Part shown: positions 27,651-35,804 of the stretch, piece by piece
How positions within the stretch are numbered: position 1 is the first letter of the stretch
Layout: every line of letters begins with the position of its first letter
Assembly: GCF_006716115.1 (NCBI RefSeq)
Contig: NZ_VFOO01000001.1
Coordinates: 2,480,001 to 2,544,000, forward strand
Origin: Subtercola boreus
GTDB lineage: Bacteria > Actinomycetota > Actinomycetes > Actinomycetales > Microbacteriaceae
Direction: 5' to 3'
DNA: 64,000 nucleotides
The notes under the pieces: model-generated
What the model was told of the DNA's origin: nothing
The model's database searches: none
Seen by the model: the letters and a program-made list of their open reading frames with translations, nothing else
Translations under genes and position numbers: made by a program

Positions 27651-29839
27651 TGCTGCACCTGCGCCGACACGACCACAGGCTCGGAGACTGTCGCCGCCTG
27701 GATGGCAGTGATGGCGATCGTGTTGACGATGTCCTGCACGAGGGCTCCCCGGGAGAGGTCGTTGATCGGTTTGTTGAGGCCCTGGAGAACAGGACCGACG
27801 GCTATCGCGCCAGCACTCCGCTGCACGGCCTTGTAAGTGTTGTTCCCCGTGTTGAGGTCGGGGAAGATGAAGACCGTCGCGCGGCCCGCGACGTCGGAGT
27901 CGGGCATCTTCGCAGCCGCCACCGCCGCGTCAGCCGCAGCGTCGTACTGGATCGGGCCCTCGACGAGCAGGTCGGGTCGCCGCGCCCGCACGAATTCTGT
28001 CGCCTCCCGCACCTTCTCGACGTCGGCTCCCGAGCCCGAGACGCCCGTCGAATAGGAGAGCATGGCCACCCGGGGTTCGATACCGAACTGAACGGCCGTC
28101 TCCGACGACGAGATGGCGATGTCGGCCAGCTGGGTCGATGTGGGGTCGGGAATCACCGCGCAGTCCCCGTAGACGAGCACCCTGTCGGCCAGTGCCATCA
28201 AAAAGACGCTCGACACCACCGACACCTCGGGCCGGGTCTTGATGATCTCGAAGGCCGGCCGGATGGTGTGGGCTGTCGTGTGCGCGGCACCCGACACCAT
28301 CCCGTCGGCCAAGCCGAGATGCACCATCATCGTGCCGAAGTACGACACGTCGGTCACCGTGTCCCTGGCCATGTCGAGCGTGATTCCACGGTGCGCCCGG
28401 ATGATCGCGTACTTCTCGGCGAACAGCTCCCGCAGCTCCGGGTCGAAGGGGCTCACGATGGCCGCCTCGTCGAGGCTGAAGCCGAGGGAGGTGGCACGGG
28501 AGCGGATCTCCTCCTCCTCCCCCAGGATCGTGAGCCGGGCGATGCCCCGCGTCAACACCGTCGCAGCGGCACGGAGCACCCGGTCATCCGTTCCCTCGGG
28601 CAGCACGATGTGCTTCTGAGCCGAGCGGGCACGGTCGATGAGCCCGTACTCGAACATCAGCGGGGTGATGGCCGTCGAGGTACTCACGTCGAGCAGTTCG
28701 AGCAGCTTCTCGCCGTCGACGTACTGCTCGAAGAGGGCGAGCGCGCTGTCGTACTTGCGCTGTGAATCGGCGGCGAGCCGCCCCCGGGTCGACGTGATGC
28801 GCACAGCGGTGTCGTAGGTGCCGAGCGGTGTGCTGATGATCGGCAGCGACGCTTCGAGGCCGTCGATCAACCGCTCGATCGGCTCCGGGAGGTCGAAGCC
28901 ACCGTTCAGGATGATCCCGGACAGGCTCGGGAACGTGGCAGACGCATTGGCCATCAGGGCGGCCAGCAGCACCTCGGTACGGTCGCCGGGAATCACCACG
29001 ACGGCGCCCTCCATGAGGCGGGGCAGCACGTTCACCATCGACATGCCGGCCACCACGACGCCGAGCGCCTCGCGACCGAGCAGCCGGGGATCGCCCTTGA
29101 TCATCACCCCGCCGGTCGACTCGACGAGGTTCGCCATGCTCGGCGCCACGAGGAGACGGTCTTCGGGGATCGACCAGATCGGCACGCGCGACCGACGCAC
29201 GTCGACCGAGGTGGGAATTGCCAGCGCCGAGAGCGCGGCCGAGGCGGCGCGCCCAATCGAGTCGCGGATCTTCTCGAGGTTCTCGGGGTCGCTGCGGTTC
29301 GCCACGATGCCGAGAAGTGTTGCGTGGGCGGCCTTCAGCTCCACCAGTGCGAGCTCGGTGATCTGGCGCATGTCGTCGGGCGTACGGGCGTCGGAGTGCC
29401 CGAGCAGCTCGGTGGCACCCTGGCCCGCCCGGCCACCGAGAACCAGCAGCACCGGTGCCCCGAGGTTCGCGGCGATACGGGCGTTGAACGACAGCTCCGA
29501 GGGACTGCCGACATCGGTGTAGTCGGAACCGAGGATCACGACGGAGTCGCACAGCCTCTCGACGGACTTGTACCGTTCGACGATGCGGGACAGCGCGGCA
29601 TCCGCATCACTGTGCACCTCCTCGTAGGAGACGCCGATCGCGTCGTCGTAGTCGAGATCGACCCCGTTGCGGGCCAGGAGCATCTCGAGCACGTAGTCGC
29701 GTTCGCTCACCGACCGAGCGATCGGGCGGAACACACCCACCCGGCCGACGGTGCGCCCCAGAATGTCGAGGACACCGAGCGCAATCGTCGATTTGCCCGA
29801 ATGACCTTCGGCGGAAGTGATGTAGATACTGCGGGCCAC
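27647..29839 (-). CDS. pta: Phosphate acetyltransferase (long form with DRTGG domain)
   Basis: The 730-residue enzyme makes acetyl phosphate from acetyl-CoA. The N-terminal third is the P-loop-like domain (ITSAEGHSGKSTIALGVLD) of long Pta proteins, followed by the DRTGG region (residues about 210-330). The C-terminal catalytic PTA/PTB domain contains HIVLPEGTDDRVLRAA, ATDFVRAR-like ATEFVRARRPDLLVEGPIQY and FPDLNTGNNTYKAVQR. The GTG start at 29839 follows AAGGAG. With ackA it forms the acetate/acetyl-phosphate pathway. Confidence 0.96.
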   Translation of the reverse strand: MARSIYITSAEGHSGKSTIALGVLDILGRTVGRVGVFRPIARSVSERDYVLEMLLARNGVDLDYDDAIGVSYEEVHSDADAALSRIVERYKSVERLCDSVVILGSDYTDVGSPSELSFNARIAANLGAPVLLVLGGRAGQGATELLGHSDARTPDDMRQITELALVELKAAHATLLGIVANRSDPENLEKIRDSIGRAASAALSALAIPTSVDVRRSRVPIWSIPEDRLLVAPSMANLVESTGGVMIKGDPRLLGREALGVVVAGMSMVNVLPRLMEGAVVVIPGDRTEVLLAALMANASATFPSLSGIILNGGFDLPEPIERLIDGLEASLPIISTPLGTYDTAVRITSTRGRLAADSQRKYDSALALFEQYVDGEKLLELLDVSTSTAITPLMFEYGLIDRARSAQKHIVLPEGTDDRVLRAAATVLTRGIARLTILGEEEEIRSRATSLGFSLDEAAIVSPFDPELRELFAEKYAIIRAHRGITLDMARDTVTDVSYFGTMMVHLGLADGMVSGAAHTTAHTIRPAFEIIKTRPEVSVVSSVFLMALADRVLVYGDCAVIPDPTSTQLADIAISSSETAVQFGIEPRVAMLSYSTGVSGSGADVEKVREATEFVRARRPDLLVEGPIQYDAAADAAVAAAKMPDSDVAGRATVFIFPDLNTGNNTYKAVQRSAGAIAVGPVLQGLNKPINDLSRGALVQDIVNTIAITAIQAATVSEPVVVSAQVQQ

Positions 29840-29976
29840 GGTTCTCCTTGCGGTTCCGGCGAACCCGCGGTGCAGGTCTGCCGGATCCAGCCTAGGGAGC
29901 CCGGCCTGAGCGCGCACCCCCTGTGTACTGATCGTCAGCAGTCTGTCGGCTGTGAGCGAGAGGAGCGTGAGTGCAC

Positions 29977-30072
29977 AAAAAAAGGACCCCCCGCGCACCC
30001 GCCAGAGCCTGGTTACCCTTGCTGCATTTCTGCCCTGGGGGAGTTGGCCTGGATGGCGCCACGCGGGGAGCC
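29977..30072 (-). ncRNA. ffs: Signal recognition particle RNA, small bacterial type, with terminator
   Basis: On the minus strand the apical domain reads CCCAGGGCAGAAATGCAGCA followed by AGGG, the conserved symmetric/asymmetric loop and tetraloop region that binds Ffh. Its ends pair as CCCCGCG with CGCGGGG, giving a single long hairpin of about 89 nt (29984-30072). Seven T residues follow (29977-29983), acting as terminator. The RNA partners Ffh in membrane protein targeting. Location near tRNA-Ser and dnaX is typical of actinobacteria. End positions are approximate. Confidence 0.85.
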
Positions 30073-30193
30073 GGGCATCAGTTTAGCCGACGGGAGGCGA
30101 ACCGCGAAGCCGAGCGGGACGCCGGCTGCGAAGCCGCCGGGATCAGGGCCCGGTGAGTTGGCAGATCGGGCTTGGGGGGCGTTGGATGGAAGC

Positions 30194-30847
30194 ATGAGAA
30201 TCGCAATCGCCGGCGGCCACGGAGCTATCGCACTCCACCTCGAGAAAATCCTCTCCGACCAGGGACACGACGCCGTCGCGATCATCCGGAACGCGGAGCA
30301 CGCCAGCGACGTGCTCGCGGCCGGCGGCATCCCGGTACTCATCGACCTCGAGAAGGTGGATGCCCGCACCCTCGCCCTCGACCTCACGGGTGTCGATGCG
30401 GTGGTCTTCGCAGCGGGCGCGGGGCCGGGGTCGACGGCAGAGCGCAAGAACACCGTCGACCGTGACGGCGCGATCCTCCTGGCTGACGCTGCGGAAGCGG
30501 CGGGCATCCACCGCTACGTCCTGGTCTCCTCGATGGGAGCAGACGACTTCGACCCCGCGTCGGACGACATCTTCCAGATCTACCTTGCCGCGAAGTCGGC
30601 CGCCGACGCGAACGTGCGGGAACGCGCCCTCGACTGGACAATCATCCGCCCCGGAGGCCTGACCGACGAACCGGGCACGGGCCAGGTCACGCTCGCCGAG
30701 AGCACAGGCCGTGGAACGATCCCTCGCCAGGATGTCGCGGCCCTCGTCGCGGCTGCGCTGCTCGACGGCATCGCGATCGGCGCACAGTTCGAGGCCATCA
30801 GCGGAGACACTTCCATCCCGGAGGCGCTGGCGGCGGTTCGCTACTGA
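30194..30847 (+). CDS. NAD(P)-binding oxidoreductase/epimerase, atypical SDR (YwnB/SDR_a5-like)
   Basis: This 217-residue Rossmann protein starts MRIAIAGGHGAIALHLEKIL, a GXXGXXX nucleotide-binding loop, with a RYVLVSSMGAD strand and TIIRPGGLTDEPGTG. It lacks a canonical YXXXK pair in the usual position, as do atypical SDRs of the NAD(P)H-binding (NmrA/flavin reductase-like) type. The reaction cannot be stated. It is read toward the tRNA-Ser gene. Confidence 0.85.
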   Translation: MRIAIAGGHGAIALHLEKILSDQGHDAVAIIRNAEHASDVLAAGGIPVLIDLEKVDARTLALDLTGVDAVVFAAGAGPGSTAERKNTVDRDGAILLADAAEAAGIHRYVLVSSMGADDFDPASDDIFQIYLAAKSAADANVRERALDWTIIRPGGLTDEPGTGQVTLAESTGRGTIPRQDVAALVAAALLDGIAIGAQFEAISGDTSIPEALAAVRY

Positions 30848-30916
30848 TGCGAGCGTCCGGCAGGAATGCCGTAAGATGCTCTTTGGCCGTTTCTGCACGA
30901 GGGAGACGGTTCGCCA

Positions 30917-31004
30917 GGAGAATTCGCCTAGTGGCCTATGGCGCACGCTTGGAAAGCGTGTTGAGTGAAAGCTCTCGGGGGTTCGAATCCCCCATTCTCC
31001 GCCA
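30917..31004 (+). tRNA. tRNA-Ser (anticodon GGA)
   Basis: An 88-nt cloverleaf: the acceptor arms GGAGAAT and ATTCTCC pair, discriminator G and an encoded CCA follow, and GGTTCGAATCC forms the T arm. The anticodon loop CTTGGAAAG gives GGA, reading UCC/UCU. The long variable arm (TTGAGTGAAAGCTCTC) is the class II shape of serine tRNA. Confidence 0.95.
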
Positions 31005-31051
31005 GATTGAGCCGCGTGGTCCCTCCCGGGACACGCTCGGCGGTACACACG

Positions 31052-31488
31052 GTGACTGAGCAGGGGTCACCCGACGAGACAGCGCATGCGATGCGGCGCT
31101 GGAAACGTTTTGCGATCGCCGAAGTGGCTTTCGGATGTCTCGGATTTGCGCTCGCGATCGTGCTGGTCTCGGTCGCCTTCGCCGCGCCGGGTCGGGCGTC
31201 GAAGGCGTACCGTCCGCAGCCGGACCTTCCGTCGACGCCAATCTCGACGACCTCGTCTACCAGTCCGCCCTCGACGACTTCCTCACGTTCGGCGAGAACG
31301 TCGGAGCCTTCGTCTCGGTCAGGATCCTCTCAGGCACCGATCCGGACGGCAACACTCACCTCACCGCTGCCCGGGCTCTCACGCAGACAGGTACCGGAGT
31401 CTCCTTCGACCTGCGCTGTGCGCCGCAGGTCGACAGCGGCGAGTACCAATACACGGTGGTGGCCGGAGTGAATGTCGTCCTCAGTTGA
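31052..31488 (+). pseudogene. Frameshifted gene for a small membrane-anchored protein
   Basis: Reading from the GTG at 31052 gives a short cytosolic start (MTEQGSPDETAHAMRRW) and a transmembrane helix (residues about 22-46). Further on, the protein-like sequence continues in another frame: VDANLDDLVYQSALDDFLTF up to the stop at 31488. The switch lies between about 31195 and 31235. Joined, the two parts would make a protein of about 145 residues with one helix and an outside domain. Its 3' end is duplicated at 33017-33145. Either a real frameshift mutation or a sequencing error; no family is recognised. Confidence 0.6.
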
Positions 31489-31497
31489 CGCCGACGA

Positions 31498-31707
31498 CTA
31501 CCCGAGTTCGTTCTCGGTGATCGTGTCGGAGTGCAGCGCGATCCAGAGTTCGGCGGCATGCTTGTCGGCCGCCGTGTGAAGTTCCGTGCCGGTGAGGCTC
31601 TCGACGATGAATGGTCGGTCTCCGTGACCGTTCTCCTGACGGATGTTGGCGACGTGTACGTCGCCGATCCAGATTTCTTCTGCGTCTTTGCCCGTGTTGT
31701 CAGCCAT
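31498..31707 (-). CDS. Small conserved-type hypothetical protein
   Basis: A 69-residue soluble protein (starting MADNTGKDAEEIWIGDVHVA) with alternating strand-like and helix segments and no signal peptide. No family is recognised. That it is a real gene is supported by its duplication: a broken copy lies at 33148-33258, in which the ATG has changed to AAG and the 3' half is deleted. It ends 10 bp from the stop of the convergent frameshifted gene. Confidence 0.65.
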   Translation of the reverse strand: MADNTGKDAEEIWIGDVHVANIRQENGHGDRPFIVESLTGTELHTAADKHAAELWIALHSDTITENELG

Positions 31708-31769
31708 GTCTTCACGCTACAGGTTCCGGCCGGCGATGTCTGGTCGGCGACCGGAACCGTCAGCGATCC

Positions 31770-32870
31770 CTACAGGTTGTTCGCGCGGCGTCGACGTGTC
31801 ACAGCCAGGCCGGCCAGGGCGCCGAATCCGAGCAGCCCGACGATCGCACCCAGACCGACGATTCCGGCGACGGGCGCTCCCGTCTCAGCCAGCGATCCCG
31901 TTCCGGTCCCGGGCCGCGGTGCGACGACCGCCGCAGTCGACGTCGTGGTGCCGGTCACCGTGGGAAGAGGTGTGACCGTGGCTCCAGGCGTTGCCGGCGG
32001 GGTGGCGGGCGGCGAGGTCGGAGTGACTGCGGCAGCGGAGCCGGACAGAGGCACCACCACCGTGATGGCGCTCGTCTCGACTGAGCCCGAAAGCGCGAAC
32101 CCGGAAACTCTCGCGCTGCCCGTGACGGAGCCCGCGGCGAGCGGAGTGTAGGTGAGTTCGAACGCAGCGGTCACTCCCGGATTGGTGACCGCGCCGGCGG
32201 TCCCGAAGGAGGAGGCCGTGACCTTCACGCCCGGCAGCGGATTGCCGGCCGAGTCGACGATGGTGATGTTGTCTGTCGAGAAACGGATCGGCAGCACCCC
32301 GTCGACAGTCAGGGTGACGTCTTTCGTGGCGAAGCTGCCGACGCTGACGGTCCCGAAGTCGGCCGAGGTGCCACCACCCGAGGTCGTCGCCGTGAAATGG
32401 GCGGGGTCGGTCGCGATCGATGTTCCCTTGAAAGTGATCGACAGGTTCTTCGTGGTGTTGTCGGCCTGATCGGTCACCACCAGCGTCACCGGAACAGTGG
32501 AAACCGTTCCGACCGCGGGCACGGTGTAGTTCACCTTGAACGTGCCATGTCCGTTCTTCGGTATGACCGTCAGCGCGGAGAAGCTCCCGGCGGTCACGGT
32601 GAACGGGCCGGTCAGGGCAGTCAGGGGCGCGGGGTCGATCGCAATCGAATCGTCACCGCCGTTCTGGATGTCGAACTCCTTGATCTGCACCGTACCCGCT
32701 TTCGCGAAACCGAAATCCGGGTTACCCGACGCGAAGAACACGTCGAACGCGGCAGCGTTGGCGGGGGCAGCAGTCACACCGCCGACGAAGGCGAAAGACC
32801 CGAGCACCGCGAGAGTGGCGAGGGCCCGTCGGCCGAGACCGGACAGAGGTGTGGGGGCGCGTAGGGTCAT
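31770..32870 (-). CDS. Cell-wall-anchored surface protein 1 (LAETG sorting signal)
   Basis: The 366-residue protein has a Sec signal peptide (cleavage near residue 38, APANA-A), two beta-sandwich-like domains (about 40-140 and 145-270) and a Pro/Thr-rich spacer (280-325). It ends with a sortase signal: LAETG at 327-331, a hydrophobic stretch and RRRR. LAXTG motifs are recognised by class E sortases in high-GC Gram-positives. The middle domain resembles choice-of-anchor/abnormal-spindle-like folds used in adhesins. It is a paralogue of the protein at 33268-34404: the last two-thirds are nearly identical and the N-terminal domain has diverged. Function unknown. Confidence 0.85.
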   Translation of the reverse strand: MTLRAPTPLSGLGRRALATLAVLGSFAFVGGVTAAPANAAAFDVFFASGNPDFGFAKAGTVQIKEFDIQNGGDDSIAIDPAPLTALTGPFTVTAGSFSALTVIPKNGHGTFKVNYTVPAVGTVSTVPVTLVVTDQADNTTKNLSITFKGTSIATDPAHFTATTSGGGTSADFGTVSVGSFATKDVTLTVDGVLPIRFSTDNITIVDSAGNPLPGVKVTASSFGTAGAVTNPGVTAAFELTYTPLAAGSVTGSARVSGFALSGSVETSAITVVVPLSGSAAAVTPTSPPATPPATPGATVTPLPTVTGTTTSTAAVVAPRPGTGTGSLAETGAPVAGIVGLGAIVGLLGFGALAGLAVTRRRRANNL

Positions 32871-32907
32871 CGTTTCTCAGCTCTCGTGAAAGTAGTGATT
32901 TACCCTC

Positions 32908-32936
32908 AGGATAGTCATAAAGCGAAGAAAACTCAA
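32908..32936 (-). promoter_or_regulatory. Promoter of surface protein 1
   Basis: On the minus strand TTGAGT (-35, 32936-32931) is followed after 17 bp by TATCCT (-10, 32913-32908), about 38 bp upstream of the start codon. The same arrangement is kept in front of the paralogue. Confidence 0.6.
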
Positions 32937-32945
32937 ACCACATGG

Positions 32946-33008
32946 TCAGACCGCGCGGTCCTCCAGCCCCCAGGGCTGGCCATAGCCGCCCTCCTCGACC
33001 GGCAGCGC
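32946..33008 (-). pseudogene. 3' fragment of the saccharopine dehydrogenase-like gene
   Basis: These 63 nt match the last 21 codons (stop included) of the gene at 34485-35759 with a single base difference. The match ends abruptly at 33008 inside the codon run for the Leu-Pro-Val-Glu-Glu region. It is a leftover from the tandem duplication and cannot encode a functional product. Confidence 0.88.
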
Positions 33009-33016
33009 ACGCCCAA

Positions 33017-33145
33017 CCCACCGTTGCCCGGGCCCACACGCTGACAAATGCCGGAATCTCCTTCGACCCGCGCCGTGCGCCGCAGGTCGAAGGAGGCGAG
33101 TGTTACCACACGGTGGTGGCCGGAGTGAACGTCGTCCTCAGCTGA
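33017..33145 (+). pseudogene. 3' fragment of the frameshifted membrane protein gene
   Basis: The last 40 or so codons of the gene at 31052-31488 are repeated here, ending in the same C terminus (TVVAGVNVVLS, then stop). No start codon or upstream region is attached; a longer open frame upstream is only the complement of the dehydrogenase fragment. This piece marks the left edge of duplication copy 2. Confidence 0.85.
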
Positions 33146-33147
33146 CA

Positions 33148-33258
33148 CCGCATCCCGGTTGGGCTTCGGTCTCCGTGACCGTTTTTCTGGCGGATGTTGG
33201 CGACGTGAACATCGCCGATCCAGATCTCTTCTGCGTCTTTGCCCGTGTTGTCAACCTT
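33148..33258 (-). pseudogene. Broken copy of the 69-residue protein gene
   Basis: Aligns with the first half of the gene at 31498-31707 (VDNTGKDAEEIWIGDVHVAN on the minus strand). The initiator ATG is AAG and the next codon GCT is GTT, so the normal start is lost. The 3' half is deleted, joining the fragment to unrelated sequence near 33165. Confidence 0.8.
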
Positions 33259-33267
33259 GTCTGCACC

Positions 33268-34404
33268 CTACGCGTTGTTCGCTCGGCGTCGACGTGTCAC
33301 GGTCAGGCCGGCCAGGGCCCCGAACCCGAGCAGCCCGACCATCGCGCCCAGACCGACGATTCCGGCGACGGGCGCTCCCGTCTCAGCCAGCGATCCCGTT
33401 CCGGTCCCGGGTCGCGGCGCGACGACCGCCGCGGTCGACGCCGTGGTGCCGGTCACCGTGGGAAGAGGTGTGACGGTCGCACCGGGGCTAGCGGGCGCGG
33501 TCGTGGGTGGCGTGGTCGGGGTGATTGCGGCCGCGGAGCCGGACAGAGGCACGACGACCGTGATGGCGCTCGTCTCGACCGAGCCCGAAACCGCGGACTC
33601 GGAAACTCTGGCGCTGCCCGTCGAAACCGCGAACCCGGAAACTCTCGCACTGCCCGTGAAGGAGCCCGCGGCGAGCGGACTGTAGGTGAGTTCGAACGCA
33701 GCCGTTACTCCCGGATTGGTGACCGCACCGGCGGTCCCGAAGGAGGAGGCCGTGACCTTCACGCTCGGCAGCGGATTGCCGGCCGAGTCGACGATGGTGA
33801 TGTTGTCTGTCGAGAAACGGATCGGCAGCACCCCGTCGACTGTCAGGGTGACATCTTTCGCGGCGAAGCTCCCGACGCTGACAGTCCCGAAGTCAGCCGA
33901 GGTTCCGCCACCCGAGGTCGTCGCCGTGAAATGGGCGGGGTCAGTCGCAGTGGGGGTTCCCTTGAACCGGAGGGTGAGCAGCCGCATATCTCCGGTCACC
34001 TGGTCCGTCGCGAAGAGAACGACAGGGACATCTGACGGCATTCCGACGGCCGGCACCGTGTAAGTCACCGTGAAGGTCGCATGACCGGTGGGTGCAATGA
34101 CGGTGGTGTTGGTGAACGAAATGGCTGATGCGGCGAAAGGGGCCGACAGGGTCCGCAGAGTGGGCGCCTCGATCGTGATGTCATCGTCTCCGGAATTGAG
34201 CAGTGCAAAAGTCCTTGTCTGCACAGTTCCTGTTTTTTGGAATCCGAAATCGGGGTCGCCTGACGAAACTACGAAGTCTAACGGAACAGCGTTGGCGGGG
34301 GCAGCAGTCACGCCGCCGACGAAGGCGAAAGCCCCGAGCACGGCGAGAGCGCCGAGGGCCCGTCGGCCGAAACCGGACAAAGAGGTGTGGGCGCGCAGGG
34401 TCAT
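33268..34404 (-). CDS. Cell-wall-anchored surface protein 2 (LAETG sorting signal)
   Basis: The 378-residue paralogue of surface protein 1 has the same layout: signal peptide, divergent N-terminal beta domain (about 39-145), nearly identical second beta domain, Thr/Pro spacer, LAETG at 339-343, hydrophobic helix and RRRR. It differs by a 12-residue internal duplication (two SARVSE/GSARVSG-type units) coming from a 36-bp tandem repeat at about 33593-33665. Divergence concentrated in the outermost domain, with a conserved stalk and anchor, suggests selection on what the tip binds. Ligand unknown. Confidence 0.85.
   Translation of the reverse strand: MTLRAHTSLSGFGRRALGALAVLGAFAFVGGVTAAPANAVPLDFVVSSGDPDFGFQKTGTVQTRTFALLNSGDDDITIEAPTLRTLSAPFAASAISFTNTTVIAPTGHATFTVTYTVPAVGMPSDVPVVLFATDQVTGDMRLLTLRFKGTPTATDPAHFTATTSGGGTSADFGTVSVGSFAAKDVTLTVDGVLPIRFSTDNITIVDSAGNPLPSVKVTASSFGTAGAVTNPGVTAAFELTYSPLAAGSFTGSARVSGFAVSTGSARVSESAVSGSVETSAITVVVPLSGSAAAITPTTPPTTAPASPGATVTPLPTVTGTTASTAAVVAPRPGTGTGSLAETGAPVAGIVGLGAMVGLLGFGALAGLTVTRRRRANNA
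33593..33665 (-). repeat. 36-bp tandem repeat within surface protein 2
   Basis: Two adjacent 36-bp units starting GAAACCGCG and ending CTGCCCGT occur here, against one unit in the paralogous gene. The length is a multiple of three, so the reading frame is kept. Confidence 0.75.
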
Positions 34405-34440
34405 CGTTTCTCAGCTCTCGTAGAGGTAGTGATCACCCTC

Positions 34441-34469
34441 AGATTAGCCAATAGTCGATAAAAACTCAA
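34441..34469 (-). promoter_or_regulatory. Promoter of surface protein 2
   Basis: TTGAGT (34469-34464) and TAATCT (34446-34441) on the minus strand, spaced by 17 bp, just downstream of the dehydrogenase stop. It is the counterpart of the promoter at 32908-32936, and the -10 is nearer consensus here. Confidence 0.6.
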
Positions 34470-34484
34470 ACATGACCGCACGGG

Positions 34485-35759
34485 TCAGACCGCGCGGTCC
34501 TCCAGCCCCCAGGGCTGGCCGTAGCCGCCCTCCTCGACCGGCAGCGCCATCAGCTCGAGGAACGGCAGCGCGTCGAACGCCTCCGGGCCGAGCACGCCCA
34601 CCCCGCCCCACACCCCGAGCGACAGCAGCTCCAGCGCGATCACGGGGTTCAGCGCCGTCTGCCAGACGACGCACTGGGACTCGTATTCGCGCATCGTCCA
34701 CTCATTGTCGGCCACGTGGTAGAGGTACACCTCCCGCGGGAACCCGTCGAGCCCCGTACCGGTGACCCAGACTCCCGCGCAGGTCTTGCCGGTCATCCGG
34801 GGACCGAGCGTTGCAGGGTCGGGCAGCCCGGCCGCCACGACGTCGCGTGGTGCAACTGCCACAGGGCCGGCAGCCGACCGCACCGTCAGCGGCGCGGTCT
34901 TGTCGAGGCCGAGCTGGTGCAGCGTCTTCAGGATGGAGATGAACTCGTTGCCGAGCCCGTACTTGAAGGTCACCCGCTTCGCGTCGACCCAGCGCGGCAT
35001 CAGCAGCACCTCTTCGTGCTCCACGTTCACGCACTCGACGGGCCCGATGCCGTCGGGGAAGTCGAAGACCTCCGGTTCACTGAACGGCGCGGTCGTGAAC
35101 CAGCCACGCTCCTTCTCCCACACCACGGGCGGGTTCAGGCACTCCTCGATGGTCGTCCAGATGCTGAACGAGGGCGCGAAGATCTCGGCTCCCGACTCGT
35201 CGCGCACAACGAGGTTGGCCCCGTCGCGGGTGCCGAGTTCGTCGATCTCACTGAACAGGTGGTCCGCGGCGTAGCGGGCGAACACATCGGAGAGCCCGGG
35301 CTCGACCCCCATGCCGACGAGCGCGAGCGTGCCCGCCTTCTCCCAGTCGGCGGCCTGGGCGAACTGGTCGTCGCCGAGCTTGATCCCGGTCTCCTCGTGG
35401 GGGTTGGTGGGATGCGGCTCGGAGAGGCTCATCGCCATGTCGAGGTAGTTGGCGCCGGCCGCGAGAGCCCCGGCGAAGATGGTGGGCACGAAGCGCGGCT
35501 CGACAGCGTTCATGACGTGGGTCGCGCCGTGCCGCCGTGCGACCTCCTCGACGCTTGCGGCGTCGGAGGCATCGATCCGGTCGGCGAGGAACCGGCGGGC
35601 GACCTCCGGGCCGTGCTTCGCCTGGATCCACGACACCGTGGACTCCGCCCTCGTGAGGTCGTAGTCCGTCACCACCACAACGTCGAAGAAGGTGCGGCGG
35701 GCCGCGATCTTCGCAATCGAATCCCCGACACCACCGGCACCCACGAGCAGAATCTTCAT
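34485..35759 (-). CDS. Saccharopine dehydrogenase family protein
   Basis: The 424-residue protein has an N-terminal Rossmann fold (MKILLVGAGGVGDSIAKIAA) and the family's middle region (NYLDMAMSLSEP, GMGVEPGLSDVFARYAADH). This family includes saccharopine and carboxynorspermidine dehydrogenases, which join or split amino acid or polyamine units with NAD(P)H. The closest characterised type is lysine-9-like saccharopine dehydrogenase, but the substrate cannot be fixed from sequence. The last 21 codons were copied into the duplication at 32946-33008. Confidence 0.9.
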   Translation of the reverse strand: MKILLVGAGGVGDSIAKIAARRTFFDVVVVTDYDLTRAESTVSWIQAKHGPEVARRFLADRIDASDAASVEEVARRHGATHVMNAVEPRFVPTIFAGALAAGANYLDMAMSLSEPHPTNPHEETGIKLGDDQFAQAADWEKAGTLALVGMGVEPGLSDVFARYAADHLFSEIDELGTRDGANLVVRDESGAEIFAPSFSIWTTIEECLNPPVVWEKERGWFTTAPFSEPEVFDFPDGIGPVECVNVEHEEVLLMPRWVDAKRVTFKYGLGNEFISILKTLHQLGLDKTAPLTVRSAAGPVAVAPRDVVAAGLPDPATLGPRMTGKTCAGVWVTGTGLDGFPREVYLYHVADNEWTMREYESQCVVWQTALNPVIALELLSLGVWGGVGVLGPEAFDALPFLELMALPVEEGGYGQPWGLEDRAV

Positions 35760-35804
35760 GGCGAGAGACTACCGCGAGCGGTGGATGCTCGGCAGCACCC
35801 CGCG

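Larger units (their letters stand above)
31351..33008. repeat. Tandem duplication, copy 1
   Basis: Unit containing the 3' end of the frameshifted + strand gene, the small protein gene, surface protein 1, its promoter and the last 63 nt of a saccharopine dehydrogenase-like gene. It is followed directly by copy 2 at 33009-34547. The join at about 33008 fuses the dehydrogenase 3' end to the interior of the + strand gene. Confidence 0.85.
33009..34547. repeat. Tandem duplication, copy 2
   Basis: Second unit, in the same order as copy 1: + strand gene fragment, broken small gene, surface protein 2, promoter, and the 3' end of the intact dehydrogenase gene, where the match stops at 34547. Copy 2 is about 120 bp shorter, mainly from loss of half of the small gene. 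Confidence 0.85.

Noticed and set aside
31351-34547. Insertion sequence or transposon causing the duplication
   Set aside because: No transposase, terminal inverted repeats or target-site duplication are visible at 31351, 33008 or 34547.
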